DNA of 64,000 bases from Aradus depressus. Taxonomy: Eukaryota; Arthropoda; Insecta; Hemiptera; Aradidae. Every line of letters begins with the position of its first letter. Position 1 is the stretch's first letter. Below the pieces are notes generated by a model that was not told the origin of the DNA, ran no database searches, and saw only the letters and a program-made list of their open reading frames with translations. The position numbers were made by a program, and so were the translations under genes. The stretch covers positions 43,293,087 through 43,357,086 of the forward strand of contig OY759216.1 of the NCBI GenBank assembly GCA_963662175.1, given 5' to 3'. Positions 1 to 10,744 of this stretch are shown in pieces.

Positions 1-372
1 TTCTTGAGTTGAGCCCTTCTTGAGTTGAGCCCTTCTTGAGATGAGTCCTTCTTGAGTTGAGCCCTTTTTGAGTTGAGCCCTTCTTGAGTTGAGTCCTTCT
101 TGAGTTGAGCCCTTCTTGAGTTGAGTCCTTCTTGAGTTGAGTCCTTCTTGAGTTGAGTCCTTCTTGAGTTGAGCCCTTCTTGAGTTGAGTCCTTCTTGAG
201 TTGAGTCCTTCTTGAGTTGAGCCCTTCTTGAGTTGAGTCCTTCTTGAGTTGAGTCCTTCTTGAGTTGAGTCCTTCTTGAGTTGAGCCCTTCTTGAGTTGA
301 GTCCTTCTTGAGTTGAGTCCTTCTTGAGTTGAGCCCTTCTTGAGTTGAGCCCTTCTTGAGTTGAGTTCTTCT
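1..372. repeat. 15-bp minisatellite (CTTCTTGAGTTGAGC-type)
   Basis: About 24 head-to-tail units of 15 bp fill the left edge and run off the window. Units differ mainly at one position (GAGCCC versus GAGTCC). The unit matches the 'TTTTGAGTTGAGCCCC' stretch inside family R, and the DNA just right of the array (373-433, with TCCTTCCTTTTGGCTG and then GTTGTCCTTAAGGG) continues family R. The array therefore probably expanded from within a family R copy. Confidence 0.95.
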
Positions 373-433
373 CCTGTAATCTCTCCTTCCTTTTGGCTGA
401 AAATCAAGACGTGTTGTCCTTAAGGGTTTTCTT

Positions 434-850
434 CAGAGGCTGCAAAATAAAAATATAGTCTGATCTCTCACAGATTTTATTATTTTATTTTATGCTTGCC
501 GGCTTACGAGGTTGCCCTTATCATCAGACAGTCTACAAAAAAAACATAATTTAGTAGAAAGCTACACAATTCTAATGGCCAAAACAAGCTTGTAGAAATA
601 TAGGCTACATGCGCTAAGATGCATAAATAAATTTAAAAAATAAAGAAAAAAGAAGCGTTCCGGCTTATGGAGTTCTTCCACGGGCTGCAAAATAAAAATA
701 TTGTCTGATCTCTCACCAATTTTATTATTTTATTTTATGTTAGCCGGCTTTCGAGGATGCCCTCGTCATCAGATAGTCTACAAAAAAACCCATAATTTAG
801 TAATTTTAATCGCCAACACAAGCTACATACGCTAAAATGCATAAATAAAG
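434..850 (-). repeat. Two tandem ~246-bp units with hammerhead-like core
   Basis: Two similar units begin at about 437 and 684, both with GGCTGCAAAATAAAAATAT, followed by CTCTCAC, a TTTTATT-rich run and GCCGGCTT. On the minus strand each carries CTGATGA, a short stem, then G(A/T)AA followed by a palindrome AGCCGGC(T/A), at 497-527 and 741-772. A third dispersed copy lies at 43,352-43,560. The motif order matches a hammerhead ribozyme core (CUGANGA, stem II, GAAA, stem III, UH). The same arrangement sits downstream of the Penelope-like remnant at 1,902-2,147, so these are probably Penelope-derived terminal fragments. The copy at 497-527 has a damaged core (GTAA). Confidence 0.6.
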
Positions 851-860
851 AAGGGGCTCC

Positions 861-1048
861 GAAAACAAATATAAAATTTCGTGTTGATTCATTCATTTAT
901 TGGAAGTTATTGTGTTTACGGACATTTTCTTTTTCAGTTTTAGAATCGGAAAACATGAAATTCCAGTAAAAACTCAACATCGGGTTTCTGACCCATTACT
1001 TAACACCCCTTTAGTTCGTATGAGTGGGGAAGTCAAAACAATTCAAAA
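861..1048 (+). repeat. Family R fragment, right end
   Basis: Shares TTTCGTGTTGATTCATTC, GGAAAACATGAAATTCC and the terminal GGGGAAGT with other family R copies. It ends at GAGTGGGGAAGTCAAAA, the typical right terminus. Confidence 0.7.
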
Positions 1049-1055
1049 CCACATA

Positions 1056-1385
1056 AGGGTGACACTTATTAATTTTTAGAGGAATATGCAGAAGGGAAAG
1101 GGGGATCTGAGGGGTGCTCAAGACAAAAACCCCAATAACTGCCCATGTGATGGATGTATCGACATGAAATTTCATATTTGAAGTCAAAACCCAATGAGGT
1201 CATAATCTTTCAAATTTCTGCGATATCGGCCGAAGAGAAGGGGGGTTCAGGGGATGGGGCTCAATTGAAAAACTCTAGTAAATACCGAATGCATTTATCG
1301 ATTTATTATGAGAATTTAGGAGCCCTTATTTAAGTTAACTAATGAATATTAGTTCAAACGGTTGACTTTTTTCATAAGGAAACCT
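1056..1385 (-). repeat. Family R copy, inverted
   Basis: Reads on the minus strand as the family R body: complement of CATTCATTACATCGGCAGTTATT, GAGTTGAGCCCC and TTGGCCGAT. It finishes in the left-end motif (complement of AAGTCAACCGTTTGAAC). It lies head to head with the fragment at 861-1,048. Confidence 0.7.
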
Positions 1386-1901
1386 CTTTGAGTCAGACGA
1401 TATCTTCTTACAATTAATGTGACTGATGAACAGAAAAGTTACCAAGAAAACCCTCCAACATGAGCACACGACAATAATATTTTTTTAACAGATTAAATAA
1501 AAATGTCGTTTTAATGAGGGAAAGTTAATGATTTGAAGAGAGGAACTGTTAGGATTAGTCGCGAAGAGTTGATCCGAACTCTGACTGATGTTACAAAATC
1601 CTCTCATATCCTCATCCAACTATCCTCATCCTCACATAACTCCACATTACACAACCCTATACTGTTTCCTTGTCACCAGCTCATGTTCTTTCAATTTTTT
1701 CCCCTTTCATTCTTTCAGGTAGAAAGTGTTTTCATTCCCGTTATAAAAACTTCATTACCCCTTTGGATTTGATAGGTACTATTTCGTAACTCATGACCTC
1801 TGGAAGTGGAACAAGGTTTCGGAAGTCCAACTAACCAGCCAATGTCTGTTTCCCACCCTCTGGCAGTTATACCGTCCTCTTGATTATTTCTAACTTCTAA
1901 G

Positions 1902-2147
1902 TTGAGAAACTCGGACATATTGTGGAAACTTGTAATAAACCGAGGAAACCGTTCTACATTCGCGACCCACATAATTGACAATAGCCACACTTTCGACCCA
2001 TCTACAGGCATCAAATATCTCCATTATTGCCCAAAAAGCAGGCTACTTAATAGCTTAGAACAATTAGAAATAAATAAAGCTAACAAAAGGAACATTTGTA
2101 TGAATGACCAAATTTATTTCAACTATTCCCCTTTGTTAACACCCTAA
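1902..2147 (+). pseudogene. Penelope-like element remnant: C-terminal GIY-YIG endonuclease region
   Basis: The translation contains RSTFATHIIDNSHTFD, then YLHYCPKSRLLNSLEQLEI and a terminal NDQIYFNYSPLLTP. Penelope-like retroelement proteins end in the same way: S-x-FA-x-H-h-h-(x)2-x-HTF, 'hLH-x-C-KG-x-hN-hLE-x-hEI', then NDQ-x-NF-x-SPLL, which closes the GIY-YIG domain. No upstream reverse transcriptase is readable, so this is a 5'-truncated, decayed copy. The marked start is only the first in-frame ATG of the surviving piece, not a real start. The 3' DNA carries a hammerhead-like core at 2,479-2,507, consistent with Penelope elements, which are known to carry hammerhead ribozymes in their terminal repeats. 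Family assignment rests on recalled motif patterns and was not searched. Confidence 0.6.
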
Positions 2148-2640
2148 ACCAGTTCTGTTTCCACATATATGTTTGTATTATCTGTTATTAATATTTGGTT
2201 CCATATATGTTTCAAGTTATCTAAATCTTAACATTATTATTAATTTTATTTCTATTTTTTATTATTTACTTGTATTTGTACTTATTTATTTGTTATTTTT
2301 CCATGTATTAGTCTAGTGACATTGTTTTATGTAAATTTAGAACTAGGTTTTGTTAAGAAATATTTCATGAGTTAGCTAACGGTACAGCCGGGGGACTCCC
2401 AAGTTCTAATAGCACCCTTTGACCTGAGATGTATTTGAAGGGTCGCTCTCTGCAAACTGACTTAGTTCATAACTAGACCTGACGATGGTATAAAGCCGAA
2501 ACCGGTAGTTATATATGTATATATATCTTTAGTGGAATAGACAATATTTCAAAAATAAGTTTGTTTAATTTATCTCTTGATTATTGTCAAGAAAGTCTCA
2601 CTCTGAGCAAGTAATAACCCGTAACTCTTCTGTTTTCGAC
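2148..2640 (+). mobile_element. 3' region of the Penelope-like remnant with hammerhead-like core
   Basis: AT-rich non-coding DNA follows the stop codon. At 2,479-2,507 it contains CTGACGA, a weak stem (GG/CC), GAAA, then palindromic ACCGGT followed by A. This is the order expected of a type I hammerhead with a very short palindromic stem III that would need to pair as a dimer. Stem I pairing next to the core is only about three base pairs. Confidence 0.45.
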
Positions 2641-2689
2641 GTTATAATCTCATCGAAATTTTACTTTATTATATCTTTAGTACCTATAG

Positions 2690-3426
2690 ATAGATAGAAG
2701 ATAGAATGGTTTTTATTCAAAAAAAGAAAAATAACATCATTCCAAGAAATTTACAAAAAAAAAAAAACACTTAGACTATAGCCATTTTGGTCGTCAGTCG
2801 GAGTTGGCATTACAGATATTTGATAATGAAGAACAAAAAATATTAGCTTTTATAAATGAATGAACAGAATAAATAACTGAATATGTAAACATAAAACATA
2901 CAAAAATAATAATGAGAGAATAAAATAAAGACATGTATTAAGGCTGAAAACGAAATAAGATAGATAAACATGCGTGGATGGTAATATAATATACAACTAC
3001 AAATAATAATACAATCAAAAAATAAAGAGTTTGGTGGCTAGAAACCAAATAAAACTAACTAAACAACCTGGGTAAATGTAATAATCAGAAAGTTACATGA
3101 AGGAAGGAGGTTTGTTTGGGTCCTAGAAACTAAATTTCTGAATCAGTTATAGATCCGATTCCAGTTAGGCCCATTAAAGCGATGAGTTTCCCTCTCCCTA
3201 AGGTAGGTTTGCCCAGCCACCTCTATCTGGCCTCTCTAAGGACGGGACATACCCCAACAAAATGGAACAGGTCCTCCACCTCCCTCAGGTTACAGAGCGA
3301 ACAGAGGAATTGCTCTTCTCTCCTGCTCACGTTGAAATTCAGGTATAGCAACTGTCCCCTTAGCTTCATTATCGTAGGCATCAAACATAATTTGTTTCCA
3401 TGTTTAATGTAGTGATTCTCCCCCAA
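2690..3426 (-). pseudogene. Non-LTR retrotransposon tail: C-terminal Cys-His motif plus 3' UTR
   Basis: The open piece at 3,223-3,426 contains CSLCN, then EVEDLFHF and VGVCPVLREAR, a C-x2-C...H-x4-C motif. This arrangement is common at the C terminus of reverse transcriptases of several metazoan non-LTR clades ('CPLC...E-x-E-x-HF-x3-CP'). One base after a TAG stop, another frame continues as RWLGKPTLGRGKLIALMG, the usual downstream tail, which indicates a frameshift. The 3' UTR then runs to a short GATA-type simple repeat at about 2,690-2,705 next to TTTTTATTC, a typical non-LTR 3' end. Upstream coding sequence is missing. Clade is not assigned. Confidence 0.6.
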
Positions 3427-3589
3427 ATGAAAATTGAGATCCTTATACAGACTATGAAAGTATATAGTACCTATATGAAAGTTTTATAAACGTGAGAAAA
3501 TCCGAGATTGAGTTTTCAACGTTTTCCCTGAACACGTTTTGACTATTTTCGTCTCTGTGTGTGCATGTGTGATTTGAATTTTGAAAGCG

Positions 3590-4150
3590 CTCACTAAGTT
3601 TCAATCACAAACGATTGTAACATTGAACCTGCGATTTGAAATGGAATTTGTGTTCATACATTCATTACATCAGCAGTTATTAGGGGTTTTCAGTCGAGCT
3701 CCCGTACTCTGTTCCCTCTCTTCCCTTCAATGAATTTTGTGGAAAATTAAAAGATTCTGATCTTAGGATTATGAATATAAATATAATATTTCATGTCGAT
3801 ACATTCGTTACATTGGCAGTTTTTGGGATTTTTGAGTTAAATCCCTCTCTGATCCCTCTCCCTTTGATAGATTTCGCGGAAAATTAATAAGTGTCATCCT
3901 TAGGGGTGTTTCAATTAACATATGAGGTTTTGTGTTAACCTCTTCCCTTATCCCTCGTCTTCATGGGGTTCTGGATGCACATAAAATTTCATGTCGATAA
4001 ATTTATTCTATCGAGAGTTATCGTGTTCACAGACATTTTTTTATTTTTCATTTTCGGTTTCTGGAGGTCGGTAAACTCCGTATCGAGCTTCTGGCCGATT
4101 ACATAACTTCCCCTATACCTCGATTAGCTTACTAGGGAAATATAAGTTAA
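3590..4150 (+). repeat. Family R copy
   Basis: Contains three successive body monomers of about 120-150 bp (CATTCATTACATCAGCAGTTATT, CATTCGTTACATTGGCAGTTTTTG, ATTCTATCGAGAGTTATCGTG), each with a GAGTT(G/A)A-x-CCC stretch. It ends in the family's right end (ATAACTTCCCCTATACC). Confidence 0.75.
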
Positions 4151-5429
4151 GCAAGTTCGACTTCATTTTTCTTAGCTTTCCAGTATATCTACAAAGATCA
4201 CAAAAAAATGTATTCGAACACAGATCATTAATTAATCCCTGCTAATTCCGATTTTTTTTTTTAATCCAAATTTTATGCACTTTATTAATGTTGTTTTTAT
4301 TTATTAAAAAAAAAAAAAAAATCTCTTTCAGATCCTTCTATTTTTGCTTCACACAAAGAACTAAATCTTCAAAAAGTTGAATATCCTTGTGAGTTGTGGC
4401 TAGGGTGGGAGCGGACAAGGAAGCTACACAGCAACTCCACAATCAATTATTGATTTGTTATAGTTAGTGATAAATTAGCACCAGTGCCGTGGATCCATTG
4501 TGGCCATTTTCAAGTTGTTTTTCTGTTCTGGCAATATCTTGTTGAAGTGTTGGTTCCGTAGATGTGTTTACCCATCGACCTGCTATGGCCACACATGGAT
4601 GGTGAAAGCGGCTTGCTGGTCACAACTTATCACGGCTATGTCATATCACCAACTTACATCACATATCGATTGGTTCCTTATATTCCAATGACGCAAGGCA
4701 TTCCCCCTCTCTTCCTATAGAACTGAGTTTCCCCAATAATAATATACTGTCCCCCCCCCCCCCCCCCCCCCCCCCCCCTTCCCCCCAGGGAAACAACAAT
4801 AGCATTTATTTGGTCCGGAAAAATACATACTATGCACAAATATATAAAAGAATGGTTTGAAGTAGGAAGTGGTACATTCTCGGTTTGAGTCATCTCCCAG
4901 GAGTAGGCGCTCCTAAACTGTAGTGTAAAGCCAGGAACAATGCACAAGGCCTTCCTGGGGATTTTCTAGTAGCTCGGTGTGAGCTGCAACAAGAGGAACC
5001 CACAGTTCTTCTAGGATTTTATGATTCCTGACAAACCAGGATGATCTTGTTGCTATTCGGATTACTTTGTTTTGCTTTGTTTATAATGTTCTATCAAATA
5101 TGTCACGTAGGGCACCTGAAAAGAATGTCAAGAAATGGCGTTAAAATGATTCCAGAACTGCATTTAGATCTCCAACACATAGCTGAGTTTGCTTCATACT
5201 AGTACAATGAGAGAAAGTGACATCTTTACTATTTTATTTCTTCCCGACGCTCATATTTAATTAATTAAGAGAAAGCCATGTAATAGTATATACAAGACAA
5301 TAATAATTTATTCTAAAAAATAATATCAATTATAATTTTAAATTAAATAAAAAATATAAAAAAATATGTGGATATCCTCCAAGAATAAATACTTCAGTAC
5401 GTGATGGTAAGTGGGACGAGAAATAAAAG
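4151..5429. other. No recognisable gene; contains a 28-bp C run
   Basis: No coding signal or known repeat is recognised apart from homopolymers, including a run of 28 C at 4,751-4,778. The short open frames here lack domain-like content. Confidence 0.6.
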
Positions 5430-5500
5430 ACGTTGTCTTCCCACTGTTTTATTTTTAACCAGAACCGGTTTTGAATGTAGCTGTGTCATCATCAGTGGCA
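5430..5500 (-). repeat. Fragment with degenerate hammerhead-like core
   Basis: On the minus strand CTGATGA is followed about 15 bases later by AAAACCGGT and then TTTTTATTTTAAC-type DNA. This is the same layout as at 2,479 and 43,411, but G12 of the core is lost (AAAA instead of GAAA). Probably a decayed Penelope-type terminal fragment. Confidence 0.4.
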
Positions 5501-6184
5501 CATCTATAAATACATAAAATATGTAAAAGTAACTAAAGCATCCACTCCACCAGTAGAATGTGGAGTCTAAAACACTGCCTTATTGCTCGCAGGGGAGGGA
5601 ATACAAGATTTATTCACTCATTATTTTTACTTGCAAAATAATTAAAAATGCATTTGAAAATGTTATGATACACACAAACATAAAATAAATATCTTTGATA
5701 ATAATAAAAAAAAATATCTATGTAATAATATAAATTCAATAACAGCTAAATTATTTAATTTTTTTGTCCAAAAGTTATAGTAGTCACAGTCCTAATCAGA
5801 TCTAAGTTAGCAAACGTGACTTCAATTTAATCCAAATTTCAAGTTCGTAGCTACAGTCGTTTTGGCTTTAGAGCTCACAAAGTCAAACCACACAGACAAT
5901 CATCATCCCGAAAATGGACAAAAGATATTCAGGGGGTGCCTTGAAATGAGGTAATCAGTTGAAAACTCCATCTTGGATTTTCGCTCTTTTAAAATACTTC
6001 CTTATTCTGTAAGTATAAGAGAGTAAAAAGAAAATTAAATGAATAATAATTGAATAAATAAATAATAGAGGGTAAATGAATATATAAATAATAATATTTA
6101 GTAAACTGCAATACAAATAAATATATAATTATAATAATACATGCATTTACGTCTATATCAAAAAATTGCTTCTCTAGAAAAAAA
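5501..6184. other. No recognisable feature
   Basis: Very AT-rich, rich in AATAAATA runs, with stops in all frames. Nothing else seen. Confidence 0.6.
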
Positions 6185-6775
6185 AAAATCGTCGGTGAAT
6201 TAACCCATTCCCTCAGAATGAATAAATCAATTAATTTTTCGCTCCCCTTACAAAACCAGTCAACCGTTTGCTCTAATATTAAACAGTTGACTTACATAAG
6301 GCCTCCTAAATCCTCATACTAAATTTTGTAAATATAAATTCATTACATCGGCAGTTATTAGTGTTTTTTTATTAAGCCCCCTCCCCTGAACACACCTTCC
6401 CGTCAGCCGATATCTATGAAATTTGACAGGTAATGTCCTCATTGGGTTTTGACTTTAAATAAGAAATTTCATGTCGATACATTCATTATACGATATATTC
6501 GGCAGTTATTGGGGTTGAGTTGAACCCCCTCTGATCCCTCCCTTCTTTTTGTCCGATTTGGCTGAAAATGCATAGGTGTTGTCGTTAGAGACGTTCTGGG
6601 TTCACATATATAATTTCTTATCGATATATTCATTCTATCGGAAATTATCGTGACACACAGACAGAGAGATTTTTTTCATATTTGGAATCTAGGGGTCGGA
6701 AAACATAAAATTCCATGAAATTTTGACCGATTATATAACTTCCCCTATACATAGTATAGCTGGGGAAGTAAAAAT
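6185..6775 (+). repeat. Family R copy, near full length
   Basis: Starts with TCGTCGGTGAATTAACCCA after an A run and continues with TTCGCTCCCC, the ACCGTTTGCTCTAATATT block and repeated CATTCATTAC...CGGCAGTTATT monomers. It ends in ACTTCCCCTATAC and GCTGGGGAAGTAAAA, which pair with each other as a terminal hairpin. Confidence 0.8.
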
Positions 6776-7604
6776 ATTTTTTCTGGCTCTCTGGTTTGTC
6801 AATTGATCTATTTAATTCCTGTAATAGTTGTGGAGGGTGTACAACAAGGAGGAGGCCATGTTGTATTGTCGCACTCAAGGTCCTACATCTCCGGTAATTA
6901 AAGAGACATGTCGCAGACAGACACAATAGTATTGGACAACCTTCGAACTGTTCTCCAGAAGACAGAGGAGACACAAAAGAGGCGGGGGCGGGAGAATGGC
7001 CAGCCCCTCAGTGGCGCACCCAGCTTCTCAACTGTCATCCCATCCAATTACCAAACCCAGGGGCTCCTCAAATAATAGCTTCTCTTAATGGGAAAGTTGG
7101 TTCCTTTTATAAGTTGGCAGGTGAGGATATTGCATCTCCAGTGGCACCACAGACAATACTTTTGACCCAATCAATAGAATCAACCAGATATTGTGTGTAA
7201 TATCCAAAAATGTGGACATTAAATGTTTTAAAATGATTTAAGTAAAAATGAAAATGCAGATGGAAATTTAAAAATTTCAGGCCAGGAAGAAGGATGGGTG
7301 AAGACCACCTGACCTGGGCAGCCAATAGGTGTGAAGGAAAGTCCCGGTGGAAGAATGGCGGGAGAGCTGGACGACCCCGGCTAGAACTTACTTAGTCAAC
7401 TTTGCAGAGGGTGGACGTAAGTCGGAGGAAGGCTGCACTCTGAAGTCAGACACCTTGGAGAGAGGTGGACGTGAGGGAGGAGCTCCCAACTGTTTTGATA
7501 TATGAGTTGTAGAACTTCAGTCAGTACCATTTTTATTGTATCAAAAAGAAAAGAAGTGAAACGTATATCAAGTTTAACGTAGAGTCATTAGATTATGGTA
7601 AAAA
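6776..7604. other. No recognisable gene
   Basis: Somewhat higher GC at about 6,960-7,480, but the frames are short and no domain can be recognised. It could be old transposon or host non-coding DNA. Confidence 0.5.
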
Positions 7605-7690
7605 TTAGGGATGTAAAATTATCGATAGTTGACGTTAACAATAGTTTCGATACTCGTTAAACTATCGATACTATCGATAGTTTAAATACT
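7605..7690. repeat. TATCGATA-rich palindrome, possible hAT-type terminus
   Basis: A perfect 29-bp palindrome spans 7,657-7,685: two 14-base arms (TTAAACTATCGATA and its complement) around a single C. Three TATCGATA octamers occur in about 65 bp. The stretch begins TTAGGGATGTAAAATTATCG, which resembles the (C/T)AGGGATG termini of many hAT elements. A matching right end was not found, so the class is an inference. Confidence 0.5.
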
Positions 7691-7821
7691 GTATTTCTAG
7701 GATCCACTGAATCGAAGGAAGGTTACATTTACTGTTCTCGTAGAGTGTTTCGTTGCTTTGAACTGAAAATTTACTATTCTTGTAGCGTGCTTTGTTGTTT
7801 TGAAATGAAAAATGAAAAATA

Positions 7822-8157
7822 AATTAGGGTCAATACATTCATAACATCGGTAATTATTTGGGTTTTCGAGTTGAGTCCCCATCTGATTCCTCCTTCCTTT
7901 TGGCGGAAAATTAATAGGTGTCAAGCTCTGGGGTGTTTAAATTACATAAGAAATATTGTGTGTTAATACATTCATAATATCGGCAGTTATTATGGCGGAT
8001 ATGTCTGAAAATCAAGCGTTCTGCGTTTCTGGATCAACTTTTTTGAAATCAGGGATCAGAAAACATGAAATTATGGTGAAAATTCAACATCGAATTTCTG
8101 ACGGATTATATAACTTTTCCTATACTTCATAAAGCTGGGGAAAGTTAAAAGCTTTTG
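7822..8157 (+). repeat. Family R copy, partial
   Basis: Contains TACATTCATAACATCGGTAA, GAGTTGAGTCCCCATCTGA, GGAAAACATGAAATT and the right terminus ATAACTTTTCCTATAC...GCTGGGGAAAGTTAAAA. Confidence 0.75.
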
Positions 8158-9533
8158 TCGCTGAACACTCTTAACTTCCCGATGTACTCTACCGGTGAAA
8201 AGTTTCGGACTCTGTAGAACAACCATTCGTTGACTTTATTTCAGATAGGTGAATGGAATATAAGCACAGTGCTTTATATATATATATATATATAAAATAA
8301 TACAAAATAAATGGTGGTATATATATAAGAAATATACATAGAAATAAATATAGACGAATATGTATGATTTGTATGGGTACATTTAATTTGAATTTCAGAA
8401 AGGAAGGCCCATCCTCTTATTTTAATTTTGTCATATAAAAGTACCTACTTGCCATATTTGTTCATTTTTTTTTTTTTTTCATCAGCAACGGAAGACAGCG
8501 ATCGGGGTCGTAATCGGGTCTTGTCCCGCTAAACGCAAGAACTGCTGGAGGAATTTGGTTGGAGTGAATGTGAACGCTACTCAGATCTGAAATAGAGAAT
8601 CCAAATATAATATCCAGAAATGGTAGGGTCTTCTTCAACACAGAATAATTGAGGAAACAGAACTTGGAACACATTAATCATTAAAGAGGAGGCGAGTATA
8701 GGTATCTATGTGGTAGTGAGGACTTGTTGTATGGGCCTTTAGGATGTGGCATTTGAAAAAAAGTGGTTGCATGAAGCGCGTAAACAATTCCTCAGTACTA
8801 CTCCAATTCATCAACATTTATTGGGCGTTATACTTCTATAATAATTGCGAAAAACCCCATCGTAAGTTATTTCCCAAGTCCTTGTGGGAAAAGCAATGAT
8901 TAATTAATAATAAAAATTCTTCAATATTTAGGTTTTGTATCGTTGTTGTCCTATGGTCGAATGTTTATTATGTAAGACACCACTCGGTCTCACCGCCGTG
9001 ACCTGGACATCAGCCTCAAAGAGGGTCTTTGTCAAGAAAATAGAGGGTCTTGTACTTTTGTGACCAGGAAGTCCCGAACGGAGCGCCGCTTTAACTCCAT
9101 CAATTGTAAGGGACAGGAAGAGGAAGGCTCAAAAAAAAAATCCCGGTCAATGGTCGATTGTTTAGTAACCACTTGATCACGATTAATCATCATCACGAAT
9201 TGATGATGTCTGTGTAATTGTGGTGAACGTAACCTTAACAAGGAACGATTGGAACGTAAATGTGCTCTGATGATGTCCTGATGCAACGTTCATAAAAGAA
9301 GATATACTTTCCAAAAATAAATGATTGACATTGGATATGACCTTCAATCTAATCAAGTGACCGCAGTTAACATGCTTTTTGAGTCACATAGTTTAAAGAC
9401 TTATTATTCATCAGCTAGGCATAAAGTGCTATTTACGAGAATTACTTTGTGAATATTCCCGTATTCATTATAACTTTATGTAATGACTTCGTATAGAATA
9501 TCGTTTGTATTTTGGTAAGCAATAAGGATACCT
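8158..9533. other. No recognisable gene; (TA)n at 8,275-8,296
   Basis: Apart from a short TA microsatellite and T/A homopolymers, no repeat family or coding domain was recognised. Confidence 0.55.
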
Positions 9534-9800
9534 GAGGGCGCTGGTAGCTCAGAGGAAGCGTGCTTACTTACTGCGCTCAAGATTGCGAGTTCAAAACCCG
9601 GCAGAGGCCCAAGCGATTGTCTCGAGCCTCTACAGTGTCAGGTACTCGTTAATGACCCCTTAACAGATAATAAGTAGACAAAATTTAGAACTCCCACAGT
9701 TTAGTTGAGCTCATGTCCACCAGAGTGACGAATGAGCGCTCTGGTAGTAGGCGATATGACTTCGTAGTTAAATCCGGGCATGTGTCACAATAACTAGCCA
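9534..9800 (+). mobile_element. tRNA-derived SINE, internally deleted
   Basis: The head has a good A box (GGTAGCTCAGAGG) and a weakened B box (GAGTTCAAAACCC). The hairpin and the CGTCCTTCGGATGGGACG part of the full SINE (compare 22,577-22,920) are missing. The body resumes with CTCGAGCCT...GTCAGGTACTCGTTAA and the 3' part with GAGCGCTCTGGTAGTAGGCG and CCGGGCAT. Confidence 0.85.
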
Positions 9801-10014
9801 ACTATGATACCACGGGTTGTTACCCATTAAACGGGACTCTATGATATCCGGGTCTAGGTGAATTCATTTAAAGGTAAATTCTTGTAAACAAATTTATCTA
9901 ACCAGCAATTCTTCCAATGGTAAATTCGTGTAAGTCAAATTAGTCAAATGTGTATATATAACTAATTAGTTTATAGTAATATGCCGTCAAAACTATTGTC
10001 TAGGCGTTTGAATA

Positions 10015-10105
10015 TAGAAGTATAGGGGAAGTTATGTAATCGGTACAAAAATCGATGCGAAGTTTTCAACGGAATTTCATGTTTTCCGACGTCTAAAATC
10101 CAGAA
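10015..10105 (-). repeat. Family R right-end fragment, inverted
   Basis: TATAGGGGAAGTTATGTAAT, AATCGATGCGAAGTTTTCAA and GGAATTTCATGTTTTCCGA are the reverse complement of the family R right end. Confidence 0.7.
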
Positions 10106-10123
10106 AAAATTTTATATGTATAT

Positions 10124-10590
10124 CCAGGACCCTGTTAGTAGCACTGAGGCAGATAGCTCTAGGATGGTCACCTAACAGACTAGTTATCTACAGTTGTCAG
10201 CTCTTAATATCATCTCTGTGCTACTATATGGTCCTGTTCATAACTGAGTGTCTGCCGTTAGTAGCACTTCGGCAGGTAGCTCTAGGATGGTCACATGACA
10301 GACCAGTTATCTACAGATGTCAGCTCCTAGTATCATCTCTGTGCTACTATGTGGCCCTGTTCATAGCTGAGTGTGTGCCGTTAGTATAGTAGCACTGCGG
10401 CAGAATGCTCTAGGATGGTCACATGACAGACCAGTTATCTACAGATGTCAGCTCCTAGTATCATATCTGTACTTACTATATGGCCCTGTTCATAGCTGAG
10501 TGTATGCCGTTAGCAGCACTGAGCTAGGGTAGCTCTTGGACGGTCACATGACAGACCCGTTATGTACAGTTGTCAGCTCCTAGTATCACG
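10124..10590. repeat. Tandem repeat, ~125-bp unit, about 3.7 copies
   Basis: GCCGTTAGTAGCACT-type starts recur at about 10,132, 10,256, 10,380 and 10,508. Each unit continues GCTCTAGGATGGTCAC, GACAGACCAGTTATCTACAG, GTCAGCTCCTAGTATCAT and TGTGCTACTATATGG. No coding potential is recognised. Confidence 0.9.
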
Positions 10591-10744
10591 TGTTCTCATA
10601 CCACATGTCACACGAACGTGATACCAGAGTGCTAAATAAGGGCGCGAGGATGCAGAAATCCCTATGTAAGTCAACTATTGGTTTTTTTACCAAACGATCG
10701 AAGTATAGAGGGAGAGTGAAAATTTATTTGATTACCTCCTTATT

